Shown here: positions 22,007-29,870 of the stretch, piece by piece
How positions within the stretch are numbered: position 1 is the stretch's first letter
How the letters are laid out: each line of letters starts with the position of its first letter
Assembly (NCBI GenBank): GCA_938084715.1
Contig: CALKES010000006.1
Location: forward strand, 1-50,597
Length of the DNA: 50,597 nucleotides
Direction: 5' to 3'
DNA from: Candidatus Bipolaricaulota bacterium
GTDB taxonomy: Bacteria; Bipolaricaulota; Bipolaricaulia; Bipolaricaulales; Bipolaricaulaceae
The notes under the pieces: generated by a model
The model's input: only the letters and a program-made list of their open reading frames with translations
Databases searched by the model: none
Told to the model about the DNA's origin: nothing
Position numbers and translations under genes: made by a program

Positions 22007-23219
22007 GCCATCGGCACGCAGCGTTGCCGCCCCGGCCTCCCCCATCCGCCGCCTCTACCCCCTGGCGGTGGAGGCCAAGAAGCGGGGCAAGAAGGTGTAC
22101 CACCTCAACATCGGTCAGCCGGACATCCCGACCCCGGAGGCGTTCATGCGTGGGGTCCGGGAGGCCAAGGTCGAGGTCCTCGACTACGCCCCGTCCCCGG
22201 GGATCCCCGAGGCGATCGAGGCGGTCGTCCGCTACTACGGGGAGTGCGGCCTCCAGGTGACGAAAGAGGAGGTCCTCATCACCATCGGCGGCTCGGAGGG
22301 GATCACGTTTGCCTTGACGATCGCCTGCGACCCGGGAGACCAGGTTCTGGTTCCGCAGCCCTTCTACCCCAACTACCTCGGCTACGCCCGGCTCACCAAC
22401 GTGGAGATCGTCCCCATCACCACCAGCCGCGCCGACGGCTTCCACCTCCCGCCCCGGCAGGAGATCGAGGCCCTGATCAGCCCGCGAACGAAGGCGATCC
22501 TGTTCTCCCACCCCGGAAACCCCACCGGGGTTGTCTACACCCGGAAAGAACTAGAGATGATCGTCGAGCTCGCCCTCAAGCGGGACCTCTTCATCATCTC
22601 CGACGAGGTGTACCGGGAGTTCGTCTACGACGGGACCCACACCAGCCTCCTCTCCTTCCCGGAGGTCCGGGACCGGGTCATCCTTGTGGACTCGATCTCG
22701 AAGCGACTTTCCGCCTGCGGGGCCCGGGTCGGGGCCCTCGTCTCCCACAACCGGGACGTGATGGCGGCGGCGATGAAGTGCGCCACGATCCGGCTTTCGG
22801 CCCCGACGTTTGAGCAGCTCGGGCTCGTGGCGTTCATGGCCGATCCCGACCACCAAAAGGTCGTCCAGGAGATGATCGGGGAGTACCACCGCCGCCGGGA
22901 CCTCTTCTGTTCCCTCCTCCGGGAGATCCCGGGGATCACGTTCCGGGTGCCGGAGGGGGCGTTCTACGTGATGATGGGCCTCCCCGTGGAGGACGCCGAG
23001 GCGTTCATCCGCTGGATGCTCACGGACTACCCGGGCACGGAGACGGTGATGCTGGCGCCGGGGGCGGGGTTCTACGTGACCCCGGGGCTTGGCAAGGACG
23101 AGGCCCGGGCGGCGTACGTCCTCAAGGAGGAGAGCCTCCGGAGGGCGTGCGCGGTCCTCGCCGACGGGCTTTCCCAGTTCAGCCGCCTTCCGGCAGCCCA
23201 GGCGGCCGAAAGGGGATGA
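21999..23219 (+). CDS. class I/II aminotransferase (aspartate aminotransferase-like)
   Basis: 406 residues. Fold-type I PLP signatures: YHLNIGQPDIPTPEAF (~33-48), VLITIGGSEGITFALTIA (~91), FSHPGNPTGVVYTRKEL (~169-185, substrate Asn), FIISDEVYREFVYDG (~197-211) and DSISKRLSACGARVGALV (~230-247, PLP Lys). The C-terminal MLAPGAGFYVTPGLGKDEAR with the carboxylate-binding Arg region is present. The exact substrate is open; branched-chain, aromatic or aspartate are all possible. It overlaps tlyA by ATGA, so MBL gene, aminotransferase, tlyA and GNAT gene form one transcription unit. Confidence 0.92.
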   Translation: MPKPSARSVAAPASPIRRLYPLAVEAKKRGKKVYHLNIGQPDIPTPEAFMRGVREAKVEVLDYAPSPGIPEAIEAVVRYYGECGLQVTKEEVLITIGGSEGITFALTIACDPGDQVLVPQPFYPNYLGYARLTNVEIVPITTSRADGFHLPPRQEIEALISPRTKAILFSHPGNPTGVVYTRKELEMIVELALKRDLFIISDEVYREFVYDGTHTSLLSFPEVRDRVILVDSISKRLSACGARVGALVSHNRDVMAAAMKCATIRLSAPTFEQLGLVAFMADPDHQKVVQEMIGEYHRRRDLFCSLLREIPGITFRVPEGAFYVMMGLPVEDAEAFIRWMLTDYPGTETVMLAPGAGFYVTPGLGKDEARAAYVLKEESLRRACAVLADGLSQFSRLPAAQAAERG

Positions 23220-23950
23220 AGGAGCGGCTGGACGTCCGCCTCGTCCAGCAGGGGCTCGCCTCCTCCCGCGCTCAGGCCCAGGCCCTGATTCGGGCCGGGC
23301 GGGTCCGCGTCGCCGGCCAGATCCTCGACAAGCCCGGTCACGAAGTCCCCGTGGACTCCCCCCTCGAGGTCCTCGCCCGACCCCGGTACGTCTCCCGGGG
23401 TGGGGAGAAGCTCGAGGGGGCCCTTCAGGCGTTTGGGGTCGATCCCCGGGGGAAGGTGTGCCTGGATGTCGGAGCCTCCACCGGTGGGTTCACGGACTGC
23501 CTCCTCCAGCACGGGGCGGCCCGGGTCTACGCCGTGGACGTGGGACGGGGGCAGCTCGACTGGAACCTCCGCACGGACCCCCGGGTCGGGGTGAGGGAGG
23601 GCCTCAACGCCCGCCACCTCCGGCCCGAGGACCTCGGGGAGCCGGTGGACCTCGCGACGGTGGACGTCTCGTTCATCTCCCTGCGGCTCGTTCTTCCTCC
23701 CCTGAGCTCGATCGTGAAGCCCGGGGGCGAGGTGATCGCCCTCGTGAAGCCCCAGTTCGAGGCCGGGCGGGGGCAGGTGCGGCGGGGGGTCGTCCGCGAC
23801 CCGGCGGTCCACGAAGCCGTGCTCCAGGGGATCGCCTCCTTCGCCCGGGAGGAGCTCGACTGGACGGTGGTGGGAAGCGTCCCCTCCCCCCTCCGGGGTC
23901 CTGCGGGAAACCAGGAGTTCTTCCTCTACATCCGGACCCCCAATGATTGA
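23216..23950 (+). CDS. tlyA: TlyA-family rRNA 2'-O-methyltransferase
   Basis: 244 residues. An S4 RNA-binding domain comes first (MKERLDVRLVQQGLASSRAQ, AQALIRAGRVRVAG). The FtsJ-like Rossmann methyltransferase follows: CLDVGASTGGFTDCLLQHGA (~81-100, SAM motif I), VYAVDVGRGQLDW, TVDVSFISLRLVLP (~158) and ALVKPQFEAGRG (~181). Known TlyA proteins methylate 16S C1409 and 23S C1920 and affect capreomycin sensitivity. All motifs are intact. Confidence 0.94.
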   Translation: MKERLDVRLVQQGLASSRAQAQALIRAGRVRVAGQILDKPGHEVPVDSPLEVLARPRYVSRGGEKLEGALQAFGVDPRGKVCLDVGASTGGFTDCLLQHGAARVYAVDVGRGQLDWNLRTDPRVGVREGLNARHLRPEDLGEPVDLATVDVSFISLRLVLPPLSSIVKPGGEVIALVKPQFEAGRGQVRRGVVRDPAVHEAVLQGIASFAREELDWTVVGSVPSPLRGPAGNQEFFLYIRTPND

Positions 23951-24488
23951 GATCGCCCCGCTCACCGAGGAGAACCTAGCCCGGGCCCCGGAGTGGGAGG
24001 TCTACCCCTGGAGCTGCAGGTACTGCTTGTACGGGGAGCACCCCGAGCTCGTTGACCCGAGCATGGAAGATAGGGCGGGTAGCTTCGAGAGGAAGCTCGC
24101 CTGGCTCCGCCGGGTGCGGACGGAGTTTGGGGACTGCGGCCGCCTCCTCTACGCCGGCGAACAGGCGGTGGGCTACGCCCCGTACGCCCCGCCGACCTTC
24201 CTCCCCACCGCCGGGAGCTACCCCGCATGGCCGGTGAGGGAGGACGCCGCCCTCCTCGCTTGCCTGTTCTTCCCCGACCCCCGCCACCGCGGCCACGGGC
24301 TGGGGAGCCTCCTCCTCCACGACGTCCTGGGCGAGCTCCGGGCACGGGGAACCCCCGCCGTGGAGACGTTCGCGCGGAAGGGAAGCGCGGACAACCCCTC
24401 GGGACCGACGGAGTTCTACCTCCGCCGGGGTTTCCGGGGCCTCCGGGACGACCCGGCGTTCCCCCTCCTCCGCCTCGACCTCAGGTAG
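23943..24488 (+). CDS. GNAT-family N-acetyltransferase
   Basis: 181 residues overlapping tlyA by 8 bases. The acetyl-CoA loop FPDPRHRGHGLGSLLLHDVL (~112-131) and the last strand motif FYLRRGFRGLRDD (~161) define the GNAT fold. An N-terminal WSCRYCLYGEHPEL holds a CxxC, a feature of a subset of GNATs from anaerobes. Substrate unknown. It converges on the Mut7-C gene with an 8-base overlap. Confidence 0.85.
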   Translation: MIEIAPLTEENLARAPEWEVYPWSCRYCLYGEHPELVDPSMEDRAGSFERKLAWLRRVRTEFGDCGRLLYAGEQAVGYAPYAPPTFLPTAGSYPAWPVREDAALLACLFFPDPRHRGHGLGSLLLHDVLGELRARGTPAVETFARKGSADNPSGPTEFYLRRGFRGLRDDPAFPLLRLDLR

Positions 24489-25242
24489 CGAGGATCCGGT
24501 TTACAAGATCTTGAAGCCGGGGGTAGTGGGTCCCCTCCCAGTACACCTTCCCGCACCCCCGGCAGCGGAGGTACACCTCCCGCCACGCCGCCACCCGCGG
24601 CGGAACCTCTTCCTGAACCTCCTCCTTCGTCACCCCGTGGAGAAGGCCGTTGCAGAGGAGGCACCGGGTGAACGGGGCGACCGAACCCCGCAGCCCGAAC
24701 CGGAGGAGGACCTCCCGGGCCTGGGCCAGGGGTTCGGACGACCGGACCCAGTAGCCGTGCTCGACAACCGACCGCTTGAGGAGCTCCCGGTCCCGGGTGA
24801 GGAGAATCCGCCCTTCCCTCCGGGCGAGCTGGGCAAGCTCATCATCCCGGTAGCCGTTGGCGTGGAGGGCGTCGAGCCCGAGGAGCCGCAGAAGCCGTGC
24901 CAGTCGCCCGAGGTGCCCGTCGAGGACGAACGTCCGCCCCGCCGGCCTCCGCTCAATCCGCCGGAGAGGCGAGACGTCGAGGGACCGGAACGGGGGGTAG
25001 ACGGCGATCCGATCCCCGGGGCCCACCCGGGCCGCGAAGTCGACCGACCGGCCCCCTACAAGGATCAGGTCCACCTCCACGTGGGGAACCCCCAACGACT
25101 CGATCAGATCCTTCACCGGCGGGCTCCCGACCACGGGGTGGACGACCTCCCGCCCCCGGAGCTCGGGGGGGAGGAAGTCGTTCAACTCCCCGTACAGGCG
25201 GACCCAGGCCGCGGGCCCGGCGTCGGCCCCGACCCTAGGCAA
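24481..25242 (-). CDS. Mut7-C RNase-domain protein with ubiquitin-like N-terminus
   Basis: 253 residues from TTG at 25242. The first ~85 residues are the ubiquitin/ThiS-like Mut7-C associated domain (WVRLYGELNDFLPPELRG, LIESLGVPHVEVDLILVGG, GDRIAVYPPF). Residues ~105-250 are Mut7-C, a PIN-fold nuclease: FVLDGHLGRLARLLRLLGLD with the first Asp, GRILLTRDRELLKRS with the Asp pair, and a zinc ribbon made of RCLLCNGLL and YLRCRGCGKVYWEGTHY. Predicted endoribonuclease with unknown target. Co-transcribed with the ACT gene, overlapping by 8 bases. Confidence 0.88.
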   Translation of the reverse strand: MPRVGADAGPAAWVRLYGELNDFLPPELRGREVVHPVVGSPPVKDLIESLGVPHVEVDLILVGGRSVDFAARVGPGDRIAVYPPFRSLDVSPLRRIERRPAGRTFVLDGHLGRLARLLRLLGLDALHANGYRDDELAQLARREGRILLTRDRELLKRSVVEHGYWVRSSEPLAQAREVLLRFGLRGSVAPFTRCLLCNGLLHGVTKEEVQEEVPPRVAAWREVYLRCRGCGKVYWEGTHYPRLQDLVNRILAT

Positions 25243-25609
25243 GGCGGAAGATGGCCTTCGCCCGGTCCACCTTGTCCACGGTGAGGACGATCTGGTTCTT
25301 CTCCACGGTGCAGTAGCAGGAGAGGACGTTGATCTTCTCGTCGGCGAGCCGGGTCAGGATCGAGGCAAGCTGCCCCGGCTGGTGGGGGAGGGCCATGACG
25401 AGGGCCTCCCGCTCCTCGAACTCGATCCCTTTGGCGCGGAGGACCTTGCGGGTCTTGTCCGGGTTGTCCGTGACGAGGGAGATCACGCCCTCGTCGAGGA
25501 CGGTGAGACCGGCCACCGCCTCCAGGTTCACGTGCTCCGCCCCCAGCGCCTCCGAGACCTCGGCGAGGGCCCCCGGGTTGTTCCCCAAGATGAACGAGAA
25601 CTCCTTCAC
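25235..25609 (-). CDS. tandem ACT-domain protein
   Basis: 124 residues made of two ACT domains: EFSFILGNNPGALAEVSEAL (1st) and ALVMALPHQPGQLASILTRL (2nd), each with the Gly-Ala/Gly-Gln turn that binds amino acids. It starts at GTG behind GGAGGTGATCC. Stand-alone tandem ACT proteins sense amino acids and regulate partner enzymes; no partner is evident here. Confidence 0.88.
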   Translation of the reverse strand: MKEFSFILGNNPGALAEVSEALGAEHVNLEAVAGLTVLDEGVISLVTDNPDKTRKVLRAKGIEFEEREALVMALPHQPGQLASILTRLADEKINVLSCYCTVEKNQIVLTVDKVDRAKAIFRLA

Positions 25610-25664
25610 CGTGGATCACCTCCGAGGGGGATCCTACCACGGGCCCGGGGGCGAAGGGAAGGGC

Positions 25665-28373
25665 CTAGATCTCCCCCCAGTGGCGGCCGACGCTCACCTC
25701 GACCTGGAGAGGAACCCGGAGCTCGGCCACGCCCTCCATGATCGCCCGCACCGTCTTGGCCGAGGCCTTGGCCTCCCCCTCGTCCACCTCGAACACGAGC
25801 TCGTCGTGGATCTGGAGGATCATCTCTGCTGGGAGCCTCCCCTCCTTCCACGCCCTGTGGAGCCGGAGCATGGCGAGCTTGATGAGGTCGGCCGCGGAGC
25901 CCTGGATCGGGGTGTTGATCGCGTTCCGCTCCTCCGCCCCGATCGCCGGAAGCTCGCCCCGCCCGAGCCCCGGGATCGGCCGCCTCCGGCCGAGGATCGT
26001 CCGGGCGTACCCCGTCTCCCGCGCCTCGGCCACAAGCCGCTCGAGGAACGGCCGAACCCCGGGATAGGCCGCGAAGAACCGTTCGATGTGGGCCCTCGCC
26101 TCGTCCCGGGAGATCCCGAGGTCCCGCGCCAGGCCGTAGGGGCTGATCCCGTAGATGATCCCGAAGTTCACCCTTTTCGCGATCCCCCGCATCCGGCCGT
26201 CCACCCGCTCGGGGGGGACGTCAAAGAGGACGGCCGCGGTCCGGCGGTGGAGGTCCTCCCCGTTGGCGAAGGCTGCGGTCAGGTTCTCGTCCCCCGAGAG
26301 GTGGGCAAGGACCCGGAGCTCGATCTGGGAGTAGTCGGCCCCGAGGAGGATCCGGCCCGGCGGGGCCACGAACGCCCGCCGGATGTCCACTCCGACCTCG
26401 GTCCGGAGGGGGACGTTCTGGAGGTTGGGCTCGGAGGAGGAGAGCCGACCCGTCGCCGTGGCGGTCTGGTTCCACGAGGTGTGGACCCGCCCTGTCCGGG
26501 GGTGGACGTAGGAGGGGAGCTTCTCGATGTAGGTGTTCCGGAGCTTCTCGAGCTCCCGGTAGGCGGCGAGCTTCCCCGGGAACTCGTGGTACTGGGCGAG
26601 CTCCCGGAGGACGAGGGCGTCCGTCGCCGGCCCGGTCTTCCGCTTCCCCAGGACCGGGAGCTTGAGCTTCCCGTAGAGGATCTCCCGGACCTGGGGCGTG
26701 GAGTTGGGGTTGAACGGCCCCCCGGCAAGGGCGAACAGCTCCTCCCGCAGCCGGTCGAGGAGGACGGAGAGCTCCTTTCCCTGCTCGGCGAGGGCGTCCA
26801 CGTCGAGGAGCACGCCCCGGCGCTCCATCGCCCGCAGGACCTCGATCAAGGGGATCTCGACCTCGGAGAAGAGCCCTTCGAGCTCCGCCTCCCGGAGCTG
26901 GGCGGTGAGGAGGGGCCGGAGGCGGCACACGACCGCGGCGTCCTCCCCAGCGTAGCGGGCCGCCCCCTCCACGGGGACCTCCCCCATCCCCTGCGCTCCC
27001 CCCGCGGCCAGAAGCTCCCCGTAGGTCTTCATCGCGATCCCGAGCTCCGAGCGGGCTATCGCGTCCAGGGCGTGGGACGGGGCGTCGGGGTGGAGGAGCC
27101 AGTGGGCCACCATGGCGTCGAACGCCACCCCCCGGACCTCGACCCCGTAGTTCGCGAGGACCTGGAGGTCGTACTTGAGGTTCTGGCCGATCACCCGCGG
27201 TCGCTCCCCCTCGAAAAGGGGCCGGAGGCCCTCCAGGACGCGGGAAAGCGGGAGCTGGGCCGGGGCCCCTGGGTAGCGGTGGCCCACCGGGATGTACCAA
27301 GCGTGGTCTCCCCAAACGGCGAGGGCGATCCCCACGATCTCCGCGCTCAAGGGGTCCGTCCCCGTGGTCTCTAGGTCGAGGGCGAACTCCTCCGACCTCT
27401 CAAGCGCAGCGAGGACCCGGGCGAACGCCTCCCCCGTGAGGACGAGCTCGTGCGTCCCTTCGGCCGCCTCGGTCCGCCGGAGCTCGAGCTCGGCGAGGAT
27501 CGAGCGAAACTCGAGCTCCTCGAGGGTCCGCCGGAGCTCCTCGGGGTCGAGGGCCCGGGGGCGGCAGTCCTGGAAGGAGACGGGAACGGGGGCCTCCCGG
27601 AGGAGGACGAGTTCCCGGGAGAGGAGGGCGTCCTCTCGCCCTGCGGTCAAGGCTTGGGAAACCCGGGCGTTTCGAATCTCCGGGGCCGCCGCGAGGACCG
27701 CCTCGAGGGACCCGTACCGGGAGAGGAGCTCCCGGGCCGTCTTCTCCCCGATCCCCCGCACCCCGGGGACGTGGTCCGTGGGGTCGCCCTCGAGGGCGAG
27801 GAGGTCGGGGATCCGCTCCGGGGGGATCCCAAACTTCTCGATCACCCCCGCCCGGTCGAGGACGGTCAGGGGGTCCCCGGGCCGGCGCCCGGGCCGGAGG
27901 AGGGCCACCTTTTCTGAGACGAGCTGGGCCATGTCCTTGTCCCCGGTGAGGAGGAGGGCGGGGACCCCCTCCCGCTCCGCCTCCCGGGCCAGGGTCGCCA
28001 TCACGTCGTCCGCCTCGTAGCCGGGGACGGCGAGGGCGGGAATCCCGAGGGCCCCAAGGAGCCCCGGGACCCGGGGGATCTGCTCAAGGAGGGGCTCGGG
28101 GGTCGGCTTCCGGGTCGCCTTGTAGTCGGCGTACGCCTCGTGGCGAACCGTAGGCCCCCCGGCATCGAGGGCCACCGCAACGTAGGAGGAAGGGTACTCC
28201 CGCAGGACCTTGAGGAGGGTCCGGAGGAACCCGTACAGGGCCCCCACGGGCTCCCCGCGGCTCGTGGTGAGCTCGGGGACGGCGTAGAACGACCGGTAGA
28301 GGGCGGAGTGCCCGTCCACGAGGAGGAGCCGCTCGGGGACCTCGGGGATCCCGAGGGCGTCCCAGATCGTCAA
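25665..28373 (-). CDS. polA: DNA polymerase I, TTG start
   Basis: 902 residues. The start is a TTG in TTGA overlapping the ruvC stop; reading further upstream would run through ruvC. The 5' nuclease domain has LLLVDGHSALYRSFYAVPEL, LLTGDKDMAQLV and FGIPPERIPDLLALEGDPTD. The 3'-5' exonuclease appears intact: FALDLETTGTDPLSAEIVG (Exo I), GQNLKYDLQVL (Exo II) and YAGEDAAVVCRL (Exo III). The polymerase domain has LLGADYSQIELRVLAHLSG (motif A), KRVNFGIIYGISPYGLARDL (motif B) and LQIHDELVFEVDEGE (motif C). It fills gaps and matures Okazaki fragments, with proofreading predicted. Last gene of a yceD-ruvC-polA unit. Confidence 0.97.
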   Translation of the reverse strand: MTIWDALGIPEVPERLLLVDGHSALYRSFYAVPELTTSRGEPVGALYGFLRTLLKVLREYPSSYVAVALDAGGPTVRHEAYADYKATRKPTPEPLLEQIPRVPGLLGALGIPALAVPGYEADDVMATLAREAEREGVPALLLTGDKDMAQLVSEKVALLRPGRRPGDPLTVLDRAGVIEKFGIPPERIPDLLALEGDPTDHVPGVRGIGEKTARELLSRYGSLEAVLAAAPEIRNARVSQALTAGREDALLSRELVLLREAPVPVSFQDCRPRALDPEELRRTLEELEFRSILAELELRRTEAAEGTHELVLTGEAFARVLAALERSEEFALDLETTGTDPLSAEIVGIALAVWGDHAWYIPVGHRYPGAPAQLPLSRVLEGLRPLFEGERPRVIGQNLKYDLQVLANYGVEVRGVAFDAMVAHWLLHPDAPSHALDAIARSELGIAMKTYGELLAAGGAQGMGEVPVEGAARYAGEDAAVVCRLRPLLTAQLREAELEGLFSEVEIPLIEVLRAMERRGVLLDVDALAEQGKELSVLLDRLREELFALAGGPFNPNSTPQVREILYGKLKLPVLGKRKTGPATDALVLRELAQYHEFPGKLAAYRELEKLRNTYIEKLPSYVHPRTGRVHTSWNQTATATGRLSSSEPNLQNVPLRTEVGVDIRRAFVAPPGRILLGADYSQIELRVLAHLSGDENLTAAFANGEDLHRRTAAVLFDVPPERVDGRMRGIAKRVNFGIIYGISPYGLARDLGISRDEARAHIERFFAAYPGVRPFLERLVAEARETGYARTILGRRRPIPGLGRGELPAIGAEERNAINTPIQGSAADLIKLAMLRLHRAWKEGRLPAEMILQIHDELVFEVDEGEAKASAKTVRAIMEGVAELRVPLQVEVSVGRHWGEI

Positions 28374-28858
28374 AGCCCCCCCTCGAACAGGGCGCACAGG
28401 GCGAGGGCCACCGCGTCCCCGGCGTGGTCGGACCAAGCCTCCGCCCCCTTCCCCCCCACGAGGGCCCGGACCATGGCGAGCATCTGTTCTTTCGGGGCCG
28501 AGCCGTTCCCGCAAATCCGCTTTTTCACCGCCCGGGGGGGATAGGCGCGGAGCTCCCGGCCCCGGGCCAGGAGCTTCACGATCCCGATCACCTCCGCCGT
28601 GGCCATCGCCGAGGGGGCGTTCTGGGCGAGGAACACCTCCTCCACCGCCACGCTGTGGGGATCGAACTCCGCCACCGCCCGCTGGAGCCGGTCGTGGATC
28701 TCCCCCAGCCGCTCGGGGAGCGGGGTGTCGGCCCGGGTGCGGATCGTCCCCGCCTGGAGGACAACGAAGCCGTCCCTTCCGCCGGCGACCACGGCGTACC
28801 CGGTGGCGGCCAACCCCGGGTCCACCCCGAGGACCCGCACCTCGCTAGGGGAGCTCAT
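28370..28858 (-). CDS. ruvC: crossover junction endodeoxyribonuclease RuvC
   Basis: 162 residues from the ATG at 28856-28858 (an earlier ATG at 28882 lies well inside the yceD-like gene). RVLGVDPGLAATGYAVVAGG carries the first catalytic Asp, VAVEEVFLAQNAPSA the Glu, and WSDHAGDAVALALCAL the His/Asp pair near the C-terminus. It resolves Holliday junctions with RuvAB, which is not in the window. It overlaps its neighbours on both sides. Confidence 0.95.
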   Translation of the reverse strand: MSSPSEVRVLGVDPGLAATGYAVVAGGRDGFVVLQAGTIRTRADTPLPERLGEIHDRLQRAVAEFDPHSVAVEEVFLAQNAPSAMATAEVIGIVKLLARGRELRAYPPRAVKKRICGNGSAPKEQMLAMVRALVGGKGAEAWSDHAGDAVALALCALFEGGL

Positions 28859-29333
28859 CGAGGAGCCCCCGCAGCTTGGCAAACCGGGGATCGGGGGAGC
28901 GTCCCCCCCCGTGGCACCCCGGGCGGTGGTCCTCGTGGTTCAGGTCCGCCCCGCACTCGGGGCAGATCCCCCTGCACCCGGGGCGGCAGAGGGGCTTCCC
29001 CTGAAGCCCCAGGCGGAGCCCGGCCTCGACGAACGGGCGGAGCTCGAGGTACCTCCCCGCCGTGTCCTCGGGGAGGACGTCGAGGACGTGGTCCGAGTCC
29101 ACCCGCTCCACGAGCTCCGCCAGGCACCGGGCGCACAGCCGATGCACCCTCCCCTGGACCGCCACCCGGAGCTCCACCTCCCCGTCGCGCCAGCTCGCCC
29201 ACGCCCCCACGTGGACGACCCCCTCCACGTGGAGCACCTCCCCCTGCCAATCGAGGTCGGGGATGGAGAGATCCCCGTCGAGGTGGAACCGCTGTCCGGG
29301 ATGGGAGCGCAGGGCCTCAAGATCGAACCGCAT
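28845..29333 (-). CDS. DUF177/YceD family protein
   Basis: 162 residues from ATG at 29333; a GTG two codons earlier is an alternative. It has VHRLCARCLAELVERVDSDH (CxxC-like pair) and the characteristic PLCRPGCRGICPECGADLN of YceD/DUF177. The family is linked to 23S rRNA accumulation and normally sits directly before rpmF (L32). Here rpmF is absent and ruvC-polA follow. A TATACT box lies 22 bases upstream. Confidence 0.88.
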   Translation of the reverse strand: MRFDLEALRSHPGQRFHLDGDLSIPDLDWQGEVLHVEGVVHVGAWASWRDGEVELRVAVQGRVHRLCARCLAELVERVDSDHVLDVLPEDTAGRYLELRPFVEAGLRLGLQGKPLCRPGCRGICPECGADLNHEDHRPGCHGGGRSPDPRFAKLRGLLDELP

Positions 29334-29355
29334 CGTCACCGCCTCGTGATGGGAA

Positions 29356-29361
29356 AGTATA
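29356..29361 (-). promoter_or_regulatory. -10 box of the yceD-ruvC-polA operon
   Basis: TATACT on the minus strand, ending 22 bases before the ATG at 29333, with GAGGCGGTG acting as the ribosome site. This operon therefore has a short leader. Confidence 0.5.
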
Positions 29362-29423
29362 GCGGGGTTTGCGGGCTCTGGGGCTCGCCTCTACCATTGG
29401 GCCCGTCCAAGGAGGGATACGAG

Positions 29424-29870
29424 GTGAAGGTGTTGCTCATTCGCGAGGTGCCCGGGCTCGGGATTCCCGGCGATGTGGTGGACGTAAGGGACGGCTACGC
29501 CCGGAACTACCTCCTCCCCCGGAAGCTCGGGGTGGTTCCCACCGTCCACGAACTGTCCCGGTTCGGCGAACTGCGTTCCCGATATGAAACCGAGCTCGCC
29601 GACCGCCACGCCCAGGCCCAGGCCCTGGCGGAGAAGCTCCAGGGCGCCGAGCTCCTCTTCCCCCGGCGGGTTCACGACAAAGACAAGCTCTACGCCGCCG
29701 TCCGCCCCCAGGATGTGGCCCGGGAGCTCGAATCCCGGTTTGGGGTCAAGCTCGACCCCGATCGAATCCGCATGGACACGGTCGAGCGCCTGGGCGAGCA
29801 CCAGGCTGAGGTCCTCCTCTACGAGAACATCAAGGCCACGGTTAAGGTCACTGTAACCCCCGCGGCCTAG
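29424..29870 (+). CDS. rplI: 50S ribosomal protein L9
   Basis: 148 residues from GTG at 29424, with AAGGAGG at 29409-29415. The start KVLLIREVPGLGIPGDVVDV and VRDGYARNYLLPRKLGV is the L9 signature. The connecting helix (ELADRHAQAQALAEKLQ) and the C-terminal domain (RIRMDTVERLGEHQAEVLLY) follow. Divergent from the yceD operon. The usual neighbours rpsF and rpsR are missing; murJ begins on the base after the stop codon. Confidence 0.96.
   Translation: MKVLLIREVPGLGIPGDVVDVRDGYARNYLLPRKLGVVPTVHELSRFGELRSRYETELADRHAQAQALAEKLQGAELLFPRRVHDKDKLYAAVRPQDVARELESRFGVKLDPDRIRMDTVERLGEHQAEVLLYENIKATVKVTVTPAA

Noticed and set aside
25329-27374. 681-codon plus-strand open frame
   Set aside because: Antisense shadow of polA; no recognisable domain, while the polymerase motifs read cleanly on the minus strand.
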